Shown: piece after piece, positions 8,742-16,085 of the stretch
Position numbering within the stretch: position 1 is the stretch's first letter
How the letters are laid out: every line of letters begins with the position of its first letter
NCBI GenBank assembly: GCA_009379955.1
Contig: WHST01000052.1
Span: forward strand, 1 to 41,312
DNA: 41,312 nt
From: Streptosporangiales bacterium
Lineage (GTDB): Bacteria > Actinomycetota > Actinomycetes > Streptosporangiales > WHST01
Direction: 5' to 3'
Notes under the pieces: generated by a model
The model's database searches: none
Seen by the model: the letters and a program-made list of their open reading frames with translations, nothing else
What the model was told of the DNA's origin: nothing
Program-made: the position numbers and the translations under genes

Positions 8742-9191
8742 CTACGGCGAACCGACCCATTCGGATGTGCCGTCGCCGAAATCCTGCCGTTTCCAGATCG
8801 GTACCTGGGCCTTCAGATCGTCGATCAGGCGCTGCGCGGCCGTGAACGCCTCCCCGCGGTGCTCGGCGGACGCCGCCACGACCACCGCGATGTCGCCGAT
8901 CTCCAGCGAGCCGACCCGGTGGACGGCCGCGAGGGCGCGTACCGGCACGTCGGCCGCGACCTTCTCGGTGACCTGCCTGAGCTGGTCGAGCGCCGTCGGA
9001 TGCGCCGCGTACTCCAGCCGCGTGACCTCCCGGCCGAGGTCCCTGGTGCGGACGGTGCCGACGAACACGACGACCCCGCCGGCCGACCGGTCGGCGACCA
9101 CCGCGTCGACCTCGTCGACCGACAGGGGCACGTCGCGGATGTCGACCAGCCGCACCACGTCGGCGCGTCGGGAATCCGGCGGCGTGTCCAT
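8742..9191 (-). CDS. moaE: Molybdopterin synthase catalytic subunit MoaE
   Basis: This 149-residue cytoplasmic protein is the large subunit of molybdopterin synthase. It transfers sulfur from MoaD thiocarboxylate to precursor Z (cPMP). Family marks are GGVVVFVGTVRTRDLGREV with LEYAAHP, AAVHRVGSLEIGDIAVVV and KAQVPIWKRQ, which holds the active-site lysines. ATG at 9191 gives the usual family length. No moaD or other Moco genes are in the window, so its partner is encoded elsewhere. It is divergent from the zincin gene with about 120 bases between. Confidence 0.93.
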   Translation of the reverse strand: MDTPPDSRRADVVRLVDIRDVPLSVDEVDAVVADRSAGGVVVFVGTVRTRDLGREVTRLEYAAHPTALDQLRQVTEKVAADVPVRALAAVHRVGSLEIGDIAVVVAASAEHRGEAFTAAQRLIDDLKAQVPIWKRQDFGDGTSEWVGSP

Positions 9192-9312
9192 GCTCGCGAC
9201 AGTACGCCACCGGCTACGCGCAAGGCGAACATCCGCTCCACCAGCGGAGGCGTACGGGAGATAGCGTTGCCGGAACGTCGGCAAACCAAGCAGTGGGAGT
9301 GGGTACGAGGCG

Positions 9313-10668
9313 ATGAGCGGCGACAACCCCATCGACGGCCCTCGCGACGACGAGCCCGACGACGGCAAGGACTCAGGCAAGACCCCGGATCCTGCGGGCG
9401 GCCAGGACAACCCGTTCGCGGCGATGTTCGGCGGCGCGAGCCCCGAGCAGTTCGCCCAGGTGCTCCAGGGCTTCGCCCAGGCGATGTCCAACCCCAGCCA
9501 GGGCCCGGTCAACTGGGACCTCGCGAAGCAGACCGCCAGGCAAGCGGTATCCGCGGCGGGTGACTCGTCGGTGCTCGACCGCGACAAGCGGGAGCTGGCC
9601 GACTCGATCAGGCTCGCGGACGTCTGGCTCGACGACGTGACCGCTCTCCCGTCCGGCTGCACCAAGGTCGAGGCGTGGAGCAAGGCCGAGTGGGTCGAGG
9701 CGACGCTGCCGACATGGTCGCGCCTGTGCGATCCCGTCGTCGCGCGCATGGCCGACAGCATGGGCTCGGTGATCCCTGAGGAGATGCGGCAGCATGCCGG
9801 CCCGATGCTCGGCATGGTGCGGCAGATGGGCGGCATCATGTTCGGCAGCCAGGTCGGCCAGGCGGTCGGCGGGCTCGCCGGAGAGGTGCTGAGCGCGTCG
9901 GACATCGGGCTGCCGCTGGCCCAGGCCGGCACGGCGGCGCTGCTGCCGGCGAACGTCCAGGCGTTCGGCGAGGGGCTCGGTGTCGGGAGCGACGACGTGC
10001 GCCTCTACCTGTCACTGCGCGAGGCCGCGCACCAACGGCTGTTCGTCCACGCGCCGTGGCTGCCCGCGCGGCTGCTCGGCGCGGTCGAGGAGTACGCCAA
10101 GGGCATCGACGTCGACACCTCCCGCCTCGAGGAGGTCGTCGGGCAGATCGACCTGAGCAACCCTGAGGCGCTGCAGCGCGCGCTGTCGGAGGGACTGTTC
10201 GACGGCGACGACGTCGCGAACACTCCGGAGCAGAAGACCGCGCTGCGCCGGCTCGAGACGATGCTCGCGCTGGTCGAGGGATGGGTCGACACCGTGGTGT
10301 CGGCCGCCACCCACGACCGGATGCCGTCCGCCACTCCCCTGGCCGAGGCCGTACGCCGCCGCCGCGCGACCGGCGGTCCCGCCGAGCGCACCCTCGCCGC
10401 CCTCGTCGGGCTCGAGCTGCGACCCCGCCGCATGCGCGAGGCCGCGAGCCTGTGGAGCACGCTGACCGAGGCGCGCGGCGTCGACGGGCGCGATGCGCTG
10501 TGGGCCCACCCCGACCTGCTGCCCGACGCCGACGACCTCGAGAACCCCGACGCGTTCGTCACCGGTTCCTCGGAGCTGGAGGGCTTCTCCGATCTCTCCC
10601 AGCTCGGCTGGGACGAGGAGACCCCCGGCGACGGAGATGGCGAGTCGGACGGCGACGAGTCGCGCTAG
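9313..10668 (+). CDS. Zinc-dependent metalloprotease of the DUF2342/COG5282 family
   Basis: This 451-residue protein is like Rv3195. It has an acidic, low-complexity N-terminus, a Gly-rich helical stretch (QVGQAVGGLAGEVL), then the zincin-type helix LREAAHQRLFVHAPWL, where EAAH and the second His replace the classical HExxH spacing. Downstream helices include LVEGWVDTVV and an Arg-rich ATGGPAERTLAALVGLELRPR type block characteristic of the family. The C-terminus is acidic. The family is annotated as a putative metallopeptidase, but activity is poorly tested. It is convergent with the DUF45 metallopeptidase gene (46-base gap). Confidence 0.85.
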   Translation: MSGDNPIDGPRDDEPDDGKDSGKTPDPAGGQDNPFAAMFGGASPEQFAQVLQGFAQAMSNPSQGPVNWDLAKQTARQAVSAAGDSSVLDRDKRELADSIRLADVWLDDVTALPSGCTKVEAWSKAEWVEATLPTWSRLCDPVVARMADSMGSVIPEEMRQHAGPMLGMVRQMGGIMFGSQVGQAVGGLAGEVLSASDIGLPLAQAGTAALLPANVQAFGEGLGVGSDDVRLYLSLREAAHQRLFVHAPWLPARLLGAVEEYAKGIDVDTSRLEEVVGQIDLSNPEALQRALSEGLFDGDDVANTPEQKTALRRLETMLALVEGWVDTVVSAATHDRMPSATPLAEAVRRRRATGGPAERTLAALVGLELRPRRMREAASLWSTLTEARGVDGRDALWAHPDLLPDADDLENPDAFVTGSSELEGFSDLSQLGWDEETPGDGDGESDGDESR

Positions 10669-10714
10669 TCGCGCCAGGCCGGGGGCGACGGCGCACCTCG
10701 TCGTCCCCCCCGGG

Positions 10715-11410
10715 TCACCACAACTCGTCCTGGTCGCCGGCACTGACCCGGGGGGCGCGACGGTGGGCGTGGGGTGCCGGCGGGCCCATCGGCACGTCGT
10801 GGGGTTCGGGCCGCGCACCGCGAGCGACGTCGGTGTCGTCGCCGTCGGTGAGGGTCAGGCCGGCGGCGGCGCAGACGCCCTCGAGGTAGCCACGGGCGCG
10901 CTCGGTCTTCGGGTACGCGGCGACGAGCCGCCAGAACTCCGGGCCGTGCCCGGGCTCCAGGAGGTGGGCCAGCTCGTGCACCAGGACGTAGTCGGACACC
11001 CATGCCGGCATGTCGCGGAGCCGGTCGGACAGCCGGATCGACCGGTGCGCCGGCGTGCAGGAGCCCCAGCGGTCGTTCTGGTTGCCGACCCAGCGGACCT
11101 CGTCCGGACGCGCGCGACCGCCGAGGTAGCGGTCGGACAGCCGCGTCGCCCGGGCCAACAGGTCATCGTCCCCCCGACTACGGCGTTTGTCCCTTTTGTC
11201 CTCCTGGCGTTCCAGTTTGCCGACCATCTCGGCCACCCAGAACCGCTCCTCGGCCTTGGTCATGCGTGCCGGTAGCAGCACGACGACCGTGTCGTCGCGT
11301 AGGTACGCCTGCACGGTGCGTCGCCGGCGACGGGACCTGCGCACCTCGACCCGCCAGCGCCCCGACGAGGCGCCGGCGAGGGGCTGCGGGGTGGCCTCTC
11401 CGGAGTTCAC
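10715..11410 (-). CDS. YgjP-like (DUF45, M48-type) metallopeptidase
   Basis: This 231-residue protein has a very basic N-terminal strand region (RRSRRRRRTVQAYL), the family signature GNQNDRWGSCTPAHRSIRLS, and the zinc-binding HELAH with a downstream H-GPEFW motif (HELAHLLEPGHGPEFW). These supply the two His, catalytic Glu and third ligand. The C-terminal 60 residues are Pro/Arg-rich and probably disordered. It is a predicted cytoplasmic metal-dependent hydrolase. Substrate is unknown. Confidence 0.88.
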   Translation of the reverse strand: MNSGEATPQPLAGASSGRWRVEVRRSRRRRRTVQAYLRDDTVVVLLPARMTKAEERFWVAEMVGKLERQEDKRDKRRSRGDDDLLARATRLSDRYLGGRARPDEVRWVGNQNDRWGSCTPAHRSIRLSDRLRDMPAWVSDYVLVHELAHLLEPGHGPEFWRLVAAYPKTERARGYLEGVCAAAGLTLTDGDDTDVARGARPEPHDVPMGPPAPHAHRRAPRVSAGDQDELW

Positions 11411-11897
11411 GGCACGACGCTAACCCACGGCGCCGACGGGTCCGCGTTGCCCACAGGCCGACGCGTGTCCGCATGCGGACACGCGTCGCCAGAGACGGCC
11501 GGCCCCGGCGAGATTTCTTTCCTCCACACCCGGTGTACAGCGTTTCCGCAGGTCAGAGCGATTACTGACGGGCTCTCGTGGCCTTGTGCACAGGTCGTCA
11601 CGTCGCCTTCCACAGCGGCACGCCGAGCGGTCCCCACGTCGTCCACAGGGTTATCCACAGGTGTGGGTGACGGTAGGTTGACGGCCGCCCGAACCGTTCC
11701 TAACGTCGTGACGGACGAGGTCCCCGGGGCCGCACAACCGTTCGCGAGGGGAAGGCGGACGGGCGTGTCGGCCCCGAGGACCTCGCGACATCTCCGGCCC
11801 TCGGACGGGCTCCTCCACGGCTGCCAGGCCCCTCTGCCGTATGGTGAGGCCGGTTCCACCGCCTGGGTGACCAGGCGCCGACGACGAGGAGAGGTTC
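11411..11897. other. 487-base intergenic region with DnaA-box-like repeats
   Basis: No supported gene was found here. Several DnaA-box-like nonamers lie on the plus strand: TTGCCCACA (11447), TTGTGCACA (11584), TCGTCCACA (11639) and a perfect TTATCCACA (11651). Further on, the region must hold the promoter for the zinc-ribbon gene at 11898. Confidence 0.5.
11447..11659 (+). repeat. Cluster of four DnaA-box-like nonamers
   Basis: TTATCCACA at 11651-11659 matches the DnaA box exactly. TTGCCCACA (11447-11455), TTGTGCACA (11584-11592) and TCGTCCACA (11639-11647) each differ from TTGTCCACA by one base. All have the same orientation, and the last two are 12 bp apart. CTGTCCACA at 12561 is a fifth, isolated one-mismatch site. 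No dnaA, dnaN or gyr gene is near, so this is not oriC by context. It may titrate DnaA or serve as a regulatory site. Confidence 0.45.
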
Positions 11898-12053
11898 GTG
11901 GCCGAGACCTACAAGGGCGACGCATACTGCGTCAAGTGCAAGGAGAAGCGGGACTTCGAGGGCGAGGTCGTCGAGACGAACGGCCGTCGCATGGCGAAGG
12001 GCACGTGTCCCGTCTGCGGGACCAAGCTCAACCGCATCCTCGGCAAGGCATGA
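11898..12053 (+). CDS. DUF5679 zinc-ribbon microprotein (51 aa)
   Basis: A GTG start preceded by GGAGAGG opens a 51-residue protein with two CxxC knuckles (CVKCKEKRDF and TCPVCGTKLNRI) and a central VVETNGRRMAKG segment, the layout of DUF5679 actinobacterial small proteins. It is predicted to bind one zinc in the cytoplasm. Function is unknown. Some relatives are annotated as ribosomal-like zinc ribbons. Length and Cys spacing make this a confident real gene despite its size. A strong hairpin follows 76 bases downstream. Confidence 0.85.
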   Translation: MAETYKGDAYCVKCKEKRDFEGEVVETNGRRMAKGTCPVCGTKLNRILGKA

Positions 12054-12129
12054 CGTAACGCTTCTCGAGACCATGCGACGCCGTCCGTCGACCTTCGGCG
12101 GCCGGGTCGCGACAGAGCGATGATCGACA

Positions 12130-12166
12130 CGGCCTGGGGCCGGGACACCCGTTCCGCCCCAGGCCG
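12130..12166 (+). terminator. Hairpin terminator after the zinc-ribbon gene
   Basis: A perfect 11-bp GC stem (CGGCCTGGGGC / GCCCCAGGCCG) with a 15-base loop follows the DUF5679 gene. There is no clear U-tract, as often seen in high-GC actinobacteria. Confidence 0.6.
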
Positions 12167-12220
12167 TCGCCATGCCCGACCGACGGGGGTCAGCCGCTCC
12201 GCCGGTCGTGAGACGATCTG

Positions 12221-12493
12221 GTGGTGACGGTGGACCTGGAGGACCAGAAGCGGCGAGGACGCGCGCTCGCACTGGCGACCGTGCTCGCCTTCGTCTTCGG
12301 CGCGGTGGTTCTCGTCCAGGCGGTACGCCTGTACATCGGCGGCGGCGCAGAGGCCCCCGGCGCAGGCCTGTTCGGCCTGGTCCTGCTCGGCTCCATGGCG
12401 TTGATCCTGGTCGTCGTGGGATTCGTCCTGCTGGGAAGGATCGCCACCTCTCGGGCGCGCCGGGCGAACCAGCAGTCCGAGACCGACGGCTGA
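12221..12493 (+). CDS. Small two-helix membrane protein, unknown function
   Basis: This 90-residue protein starts at one of three closely spaced GTG codons (12221, 12224, 12230). It has a charged cytoplasmic start (LEDQKRRGR), two membrane segments (about residues 16-38 and 48-71), and a basic then acidic tail (SRARRANQQSETDG). No family was recognised. It is followed by a 130-base gap before the E1-like gene and may be its own transcription unit. Confidence 0.65.
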   Translation: MVTVDLEDQKRRGRALALATVLAFVFGAVVLVQAVRLYIGGGAEAPGAGLFGLVLLGSMALILVVVGFVLLGRIATSRARRANQQSETDG

Positions 12494-12620
12494 GTCTTCA
12501 GAGCACGGCGCCCGGCGGGCGGTAGTCGCCCGCGGAGAAGCGTCCGAACCGGTCCGGCCGCTGTCCACAACTTGGCCCGCGCACCTGCCACAACCACATC
12601 CGCGGTGACACGCTCGCGGC

Positions 12621-13637
12621 ATGCGCCCCGTTCTGAAACCTGCCCTGCGCCGCATCTGGCGCGGACCCGCCACCGTGCAGATCGGCCTCGACCCCTCCCG
12701 AGCCGTCGTGCTGTCCGGCTGCGACGACGACGTCGTCGAACTCCTCGACGTCCTCGACGGCACCCGCGAGCCCCGCGCCGGCAGTGCCGGTGCCGACCAC
12801 GGCGGCCTGCTCACCCTGCTGTCGGGTGCCGGTCTGCTCGACGACGCGGTGGCCAGCACTGCGCCGCTCCCCGGTCTGAGCCGCACCCATCGCGAACGCC
12901 TCGCTCCCGACCTCGCCGCAATGTCGCTGCTGTCCGGCGCGGCCGACGGCGGGCTCGGCCTGCTCCGGCGCCGCCGGGGATCCGCGGTCGCCGTCCACGG
13001 CGCGGGCCGGGTCGGCACGACCGTGGCGACACTGCTCGCCGCCGCCGGTGTCGGCGCGATCCACGTGGTCGACGGCGGCATCTGCCAGCCAGGCGACTGC
13101 GCGCCGGGGGCCCTGCCGATGGCCGAGCTCGGCCGGCGACGCGACGAGGTCGTCGGCGACCTCCTCGCGTCCTACGCGGCCGAGGCGGGCCCGCCGGCAG
13201 GCCAGCTGGTCGCGGTGGTCCTGACCGGCGCGGCCGCGACGGATCCACGGGTCCGCGACGGCCTCGCCCGCGAGCGGGTGCCACACCTCGTCGCGGCGGT
13301 CCGCGAGACCACCGGCCTGGTCGGCGCGTTCGTCCTCCCCGGCCGGTCGGCGTGCCTGCGCTGCCTCGACCTGCACCGCACCGACCGCGATCCCGGCTGG
13401 CCGGTGGTCGCGGCGCAGCTCGCCGCGGCGACCCCGACCACGATCGACGCCTGCGACACCGTCCTCGCCACCGCTGTCGCCTGCTGGGCCGCGCACGAGG
13501 TGCTCGCGCTCATCGACGAGTCGCGACGCCCCCTCACGGTCAACGGCTCGCTGGAACTGTCGATGAACGATTGGCGCTGGCGCCGTCGCACCTGGTCCCC
13601 TCATCCGGACTGCGCATGCACCGAGCCCGCGGTCTGA
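12621..13637 (+). CDS. Orphan E1/ThiF-like protein (TOMM leader-peptide-binding type)
   Basis: This 338-residue protein has a nucleotide-binding fold of the ThiF/MoeB/HesA superfamily: VAVHGAGRVGTTVATLLAAA at about 124-143, then HVVDGGICQPGD. Cys pairs are CLRC near 247-250 and CAC at the C-terminus (DCACTEP), which probably bind zinc. The N-terminal part (RAVVLSGCDDDVVELLDVLD) resembles the winged domain found in cyclodehydratase partners annotated as TOMM precursor leader-peptide-binding proteins. No YcaO, dehydrogenase or precursor peptide lies next to it. It ends 24 bases before the ABC1 kinase gene, suggesting cotranscription. Family call is by motif. Reaction and substrate are unknown. 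Confidence 0.75.
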   Translation: MRPVLKPALRRIWRGPATVQIGLDPSRAVVLSGCDDDVVELLDVLDGTREPRAGSAGADHGGLLTLLSGAGLLDDAVASTAPLPGLSRTHRERLAPDLAAMSLLSGAADGGLGLLRRRRGSAVAVHGAGRVGTTVATLLAAAGVGAIHVVDGGICQPGDCAPGALPMAELGRRRDEVVGDLLASYAAEAGPPAGQLVAVVLTGAAATDPRVRDGLARERVPHLVAAVRETTGLVGAFVLPGRSACLRCLDLHRTDRDPGWPVVAAQLAAATPTTIDACDTVLATAVACWAAHEVLALIDESRRPLTVNGSLELSMNDWRWRRRTWSPHPDCACTEPAV

Positions 13638-13661
13638 CGGCCGACCCGGCAGAATGGAGGC

Positions 13662-14978
13662 GTGAACGATCTCCCGCGCTGGGCGCTGACCCGCACTGCC
13701 AAGCTGGCCTCGGTGCCGCTCGGCTACGCCGGTCGCACCGCGCTCGGCCTCGGCCGGCGCATCGGCGGCCAGTCCGCCGACGCCGTCGCGGCGGAGGTCC
13801 AGCGGCGCACCGCCGAGCAGCTGTTCAAGGTGCTCGGCCAGCTCAAGGGCGGGGCCATGAAATTCGGCCAGGCACTCTCGGTGCTCGAGGCCGCGATCCC
13901 GCCGGAGCTCGCCGGCCCGTACCGCGCGACGCTGACCCGGCTGCAGGAGGCGGCGCCGCCGATGCCCACGGCGACGATCCACGGGGTTCTCGCCGAGCAC
14001 CTCGGCGACGGCTGGCGCGAGCTGTTCACCGAGTTCGACGACAGACCCGCCGCCGCGGCGTCGATCGGCCAGGTCCACCGGGCCGTGTGGTCCGACGGCC
14101 GCGAGGTGGCCGTCAAGGTGCAGTACCCCGGTGCCGGTCCCGCGCTGCTCAGCGACCTCGCCCAGCTCAGCCGCATGGGCCGGCTGTTCAGCTCGATCAT
14201 CCCCGGCATCGAGGTCCGCCCGCTGATCGACGAGCTGCGCGAGCGGGTGGCCGAGGAGCTCGACTACGCCCGCGAGGCCGAGGCCCAGCGCCGGTTCGCC
14301 GAGACGTACGCCACCGACCCCGACATCGTCATCCCCGACGTCGTCGACCAGCGCGGCCACGTCCTCGTGAGCAGCTGGCTCGAGGGCACGCCGCTGTCCA
14401 AGGTCATCGCCTCGGGCAGCCAGGACGACCGCAACCGGGCGGGCCTGCTCCTCGCCCGGCTGCTGTTCTCCTGCCCGGGCCGGGCACGCATGCTGCATGC
14501 TGACCCGCACCCGGGCAACTTCCGGCTGCTCCCCGACGGCCGGCTCGGCGTCCTCGACTTCGGTCTCGTCGCACGCCTCCCCGACGGCCTGCCGGCGTCG
14601 ATCGGCCACGTGCTGCGGCTCGGGCTCGAGGGCGACGCCGCCAGCGTCGCGGCCGGGCTGCGCGACGAGGGCTTCGTCCGCAGCGACCAGGAGGTCGACG
14701 CCGAGGAGCTGCTCGCCTACCTCCAGCCGTTCCTCGACCCGATCAGGCAGGAGCGGTTCCGCTTCACCCGCGAGTGGATGCGCGAGCAGATGAGGCGCGT
14801 CGGCGACCCGCGGTCGGCGACCGCCGAGCTCAGCAGGCGGCTCAATCTGCCGCCCTCCTACCTGCTCGTGCACCGGGTGTGGATCGGCGGCATCGGCGTG
14901 CTCTGCCAGCTCGAGGCCGAGGGCCCGTTCCGGGCCGAGCTCGAGACCTGGGTGCCGGGCTTCGCCCCCGCCGTCTGA
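13662..14978 (+). CDS. ABC1/AarF/UbiB-family atypical kinase
   Basis: This 438-residue protein (Rv3197-like) has the UbiB-family hallmarks in order. The KxGQ motif is in [14 protein letters not shown], and the Ala-rich nucleotide loop is [13 protein letters not shown], followed by [10 protein letters not shown] with the ATP-binding Lys. [12 protein letters not shown] is the catalytic loop and [12 protein letters not shown] the DFG motif. Family members bind and hydrolyse ATP and in other organisms support isoprenoid-quinone metabolism. Bacterial targets are unclear. The start is GTG at 13662, seven bases after a TGGAGG. A bidirectional terminator follows. Confidence 0.92.
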   Translation: MNDLPRWALTRTAKLASVPLGYAGRTALGLGRRIGGQSADAVAAEVQRRTAEQLFKVLGQLKGGAMKFGQALSVLEAAIPPELAGPYRATLTRLQEAAPPMPTATIHGVLAEHLGDGWRELFTEFDDRPAAAASIGQVHRAVWSDGREVAVKVQYPGAGPALLSDLAQLSRMGRLFSSIIPGIEVRPLIDELRERVAEELDYAREAEAQRRFAETYATDPDIVIPDVVDQRGHVLVSSWLEGTPLSKVIASGSQDDRNRAGLLLARLLFSCPGRARMLHADPHPGNFRLLPDGRLGVLDFGLVARLPDGLPASIGHVLRLGLEGDAASVAAGLRDEGFVRSDQEVDAEELLAYLQPFLDPIRQERFRFTREWMREQMRRVGDPRSATAELSRRLNLPPSYLLVHRVWIGGIGVLCQLEAEGPFRAELETWVPGFAPAV

Positions 14979-15008
14979 CGCCGCCCGCGCCCACGAACGT
15001 AATGCCGA

Positions 15009-15039
15009 GGGCCTCCCCGCCTGCGTGGCGGGGAGGCCC
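15009..15039. terminator. Bidirectional terminator between kinase and whiB7 operon
   Basis: A perfect 13-bp stem (GGGCCTCCCCGCC / GGCGGGGAGGCCC) with a 5-base loop lies between two convergent genes. On the plus strand it is followed by a T/C-rich tract. Confidence 0.8.
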
Positions 15040-15062
15040 TTCTCCTCTTCTTCCTTCGCGGG

Positions 15063-15227
15063 TCAGTACACCCTGCGCCTGGCCACGGCCAGACGCGCCT
15101 GGGCCTTACGGACCCTGTTCTCCGCCCGGCGAAGCGCTGCGACGCGTCCCGCGTCGCGCTCACGCTCGGCTTCCGCCAGGCGGCTGCGCATTCGTTCTCG
15201 CGCGTGTTCTTGGGGTAGCAAATTCAT
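15063..15227 (-). CDS. Small basic coiled-coil protein downstream of whiB7 (54 aa)
   Basis: An AAGGAG seven bases before the ATG at 15227 supports this 54-residue gene. The product is almost wholly charged helix (RMRSRLAEAERERDAGRVAA and onward) with heptad-like spacing, strongly basic, and ends in RRRVY. It lies 73 bases downstream of whiB7 on the same strand, with the strong terminator just beyond, so it may be cotranscribed and co-induced. No family was recognised. A ribosome- or nucleic-acid-associated role is only a guess from composition and context. Confidence 0.65.
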   Translation of the reverse strand: MNLLPQEHARERMRSRLAEAERERDAGRVAALRRAENRVRKAQARLAVARRRVY

Positions 15228-15300
15228 GATCATGCTCCTTGGCGTCAGTGCAGTCTGTGTGTTGGTCATCTCGGTCGTTTCGTGTCGGCGGGCGACCCGG

Positions 15301-15585
15301 TCAGGCAGCCACCTCGGACTTGCGCGGACGTCCTCGCGGCCGCTTGCGCGGTACGACGACGCCCTGCACGAAGAGCTCTCCACCCCAGACACCCCACGGC
15401 TCGCGCCGCTCGAGTGCCGAGGCAAGGCACTGCGTACGTACCGGACAGTCCCGGCACAGCGCCTTCGCGAACTCCACATCGGCCGGCGACTCGGCGAAGA
15501 AGAGCTCGGGGTCTTGCGCACGACACGGCAGGTCGAGGTCCTCGGCGAAGGGCGCCTCGAACAGCTCGAACACGGTCGCGGACAT
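15301..15585 (-). CDS. whiB7: WhiB7/WblC-type iron-sulfur transcription factor
   Basis: This 94-residue WhiB-like protein has four cluster-binding cysteines (C21, C44, C47, C53, the C...CxxCx5C pattern), the turn GVWGGE at 64-69, and a C-terminal AT-hook RGRPRK at 84-89, which marks the WhiB7 subgroup. WhiB7 binds the housekeeping sigma factor and activates promoters with an AT-rich element upstream of -35, inducing resistance to ribosome-targeting drugs. A GGAGGTGG ribosome-binding site precedes the ATG. An intrinsic terminator and a leader ORF lie upstream, the arrangement expected for attenuation control. It is downstream of uvrD2 in the same direction, as in mycobacteria and Streptomyces. 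Confidence 0.95.
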   Translation of the reverse strand: MSATVFELFEAPFAEDLDLPCRAQDPELFFAESPADVEFAKALCRDCPVRTQCLASALERREPWGVWGGELFVQGVVVPRKRPRGRPRKSEVAA

Positions 15586-15652
15586 CGGGTTGCCACCTCC
15601 TCGTGACGGTGTTGACAGTGCTGGGTCTTCGGGTTCGTTCCTTCGGTTGGGG

Positions 15653-15695
15653 CAAACAAAAAGGCCGCGGATCCCGGAGTCGGGTTCCGCGGCCT
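15653..15695 (-). terminator. Intrinsic terminator (attenuator) in the whiB7 leader
   Basis: On the minus strand a 10-bp perfect stem (AGGCCGCGGA / TCCGCGGCCT) with an inner CCC/GGG extension and six-base loop is followed by TTTTTGTTT. It is the only textbook U-tract terminator seen in the window. It stands 67 bases before the whiB7 start and 23 bases after the leader ORF stop. Such a position would block whiB7 transcription unless antitermination occurs. Confidence 0.85.
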
Positions 15696-15718
15696 GGAGA
15701 GGCGGCCGGTCTTTTCGT

Positions 15719-15955
15719 CTAGACCGGATGCTGACTCCAGGGACGGAGGCCCGAAACCGCGCCATCCTTGACGGCGGCCGGGGTGTTCTCGACGGACGGG
15801 TCGATGAAGCTGACCGCGGACACACCGGTCCCCTCGAGCTTCATCTGGACGGGCGCGACGAACGCGCCGGGACCGAACGTGTACCGCTCACGCGAGACGA
15901 GACCGCCACCGAGGCAGGTCGGACGCGTGACGCCGAGAGTCGTCATCGTGATCAC
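15719..15955 (-). CDS. 78-codon leader ORF upstream of whiB7
   Basis: A GGAGG eight bases before a GTG at 15955 opens a 78-residue frame ending 23 bases before the terminator stem. An ATG at 15946 is a less well-spaced alternative. The peptide includes RPTCLGGGLVSRERYTFGPG and ends SGLRPWSQHPV. It matches no family I know. It sits in the roughly 420-base leader between the promoter-like sequence at 16010-16048 and whiB7, so the likeliest role is a regulatory uORF: ribosome stalling or slow translation near its 3' end would alter folding of the adjacent terminator. A stand-alone small protein is an alternative. Confidence 0.6.
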   Translation of the reverse strand: MITMTTLGVTRPTCLGGGLVSRERYTFGPGAFVAPVQMKLEGTGVSAVSFIDPSVENTPAAVKDGAVSGLRPWSQHPV

Positions 15956-16009
15956 GGGACCCACCTCCACTCGCTGCTCGCGGATGCGGCATCGATGGCC
16001 GCACACCAG

Positions 16010-16048
16010 AGCGTATGGGGTCAGGGGGGAGGGGGCAACTCAATTACC
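16010..16048 (-). promoter_or_regulatory. Candidate whiB7 promoter with AT-rich upstream element
   Basis: On the minus strand, TTGCCC (16033-16038) and TACGCT (16010-16015) are 17 bases apart, as -35 and -10. TAATTG-type AT-rich sequence lies directly upstream (16041-16048). This is where WhiB7-SigA complexes bind in known targets, so autoregulation is plausible. Confidence 0.5.
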
Positions 16049-16085
16049 GAACATTTCATCGTCGTAGTCCGGACGGTGCGTTCGG

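Noticed and set aside
11447-11659. Chromosomal origin of replication
   Set aside because: DnaA-like boxes are present, but there is no dnaA, dnaN, recF, gyrB, parAB or rpmH, and four boxes are far fewer than at a typical actinobacterial oriC.
12498-14873. Open frame of about 790 codons on the minus strand
   Set aside because: It lies antisense to the E1-like and ABC1 kinase genes, which carry clear motifs. Low-complexity composition marks it as a GC-frame artefact.
15719-15955. RiPP precursor peptide for the E1-like protein at 12621
   Set aside because: The peptide has a single Cys and no core rich in Cys, Ser or Thr. It is 2 kb away on the other strand, and no YcaO or export gene exists. 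The whiB7 leader role fits better.
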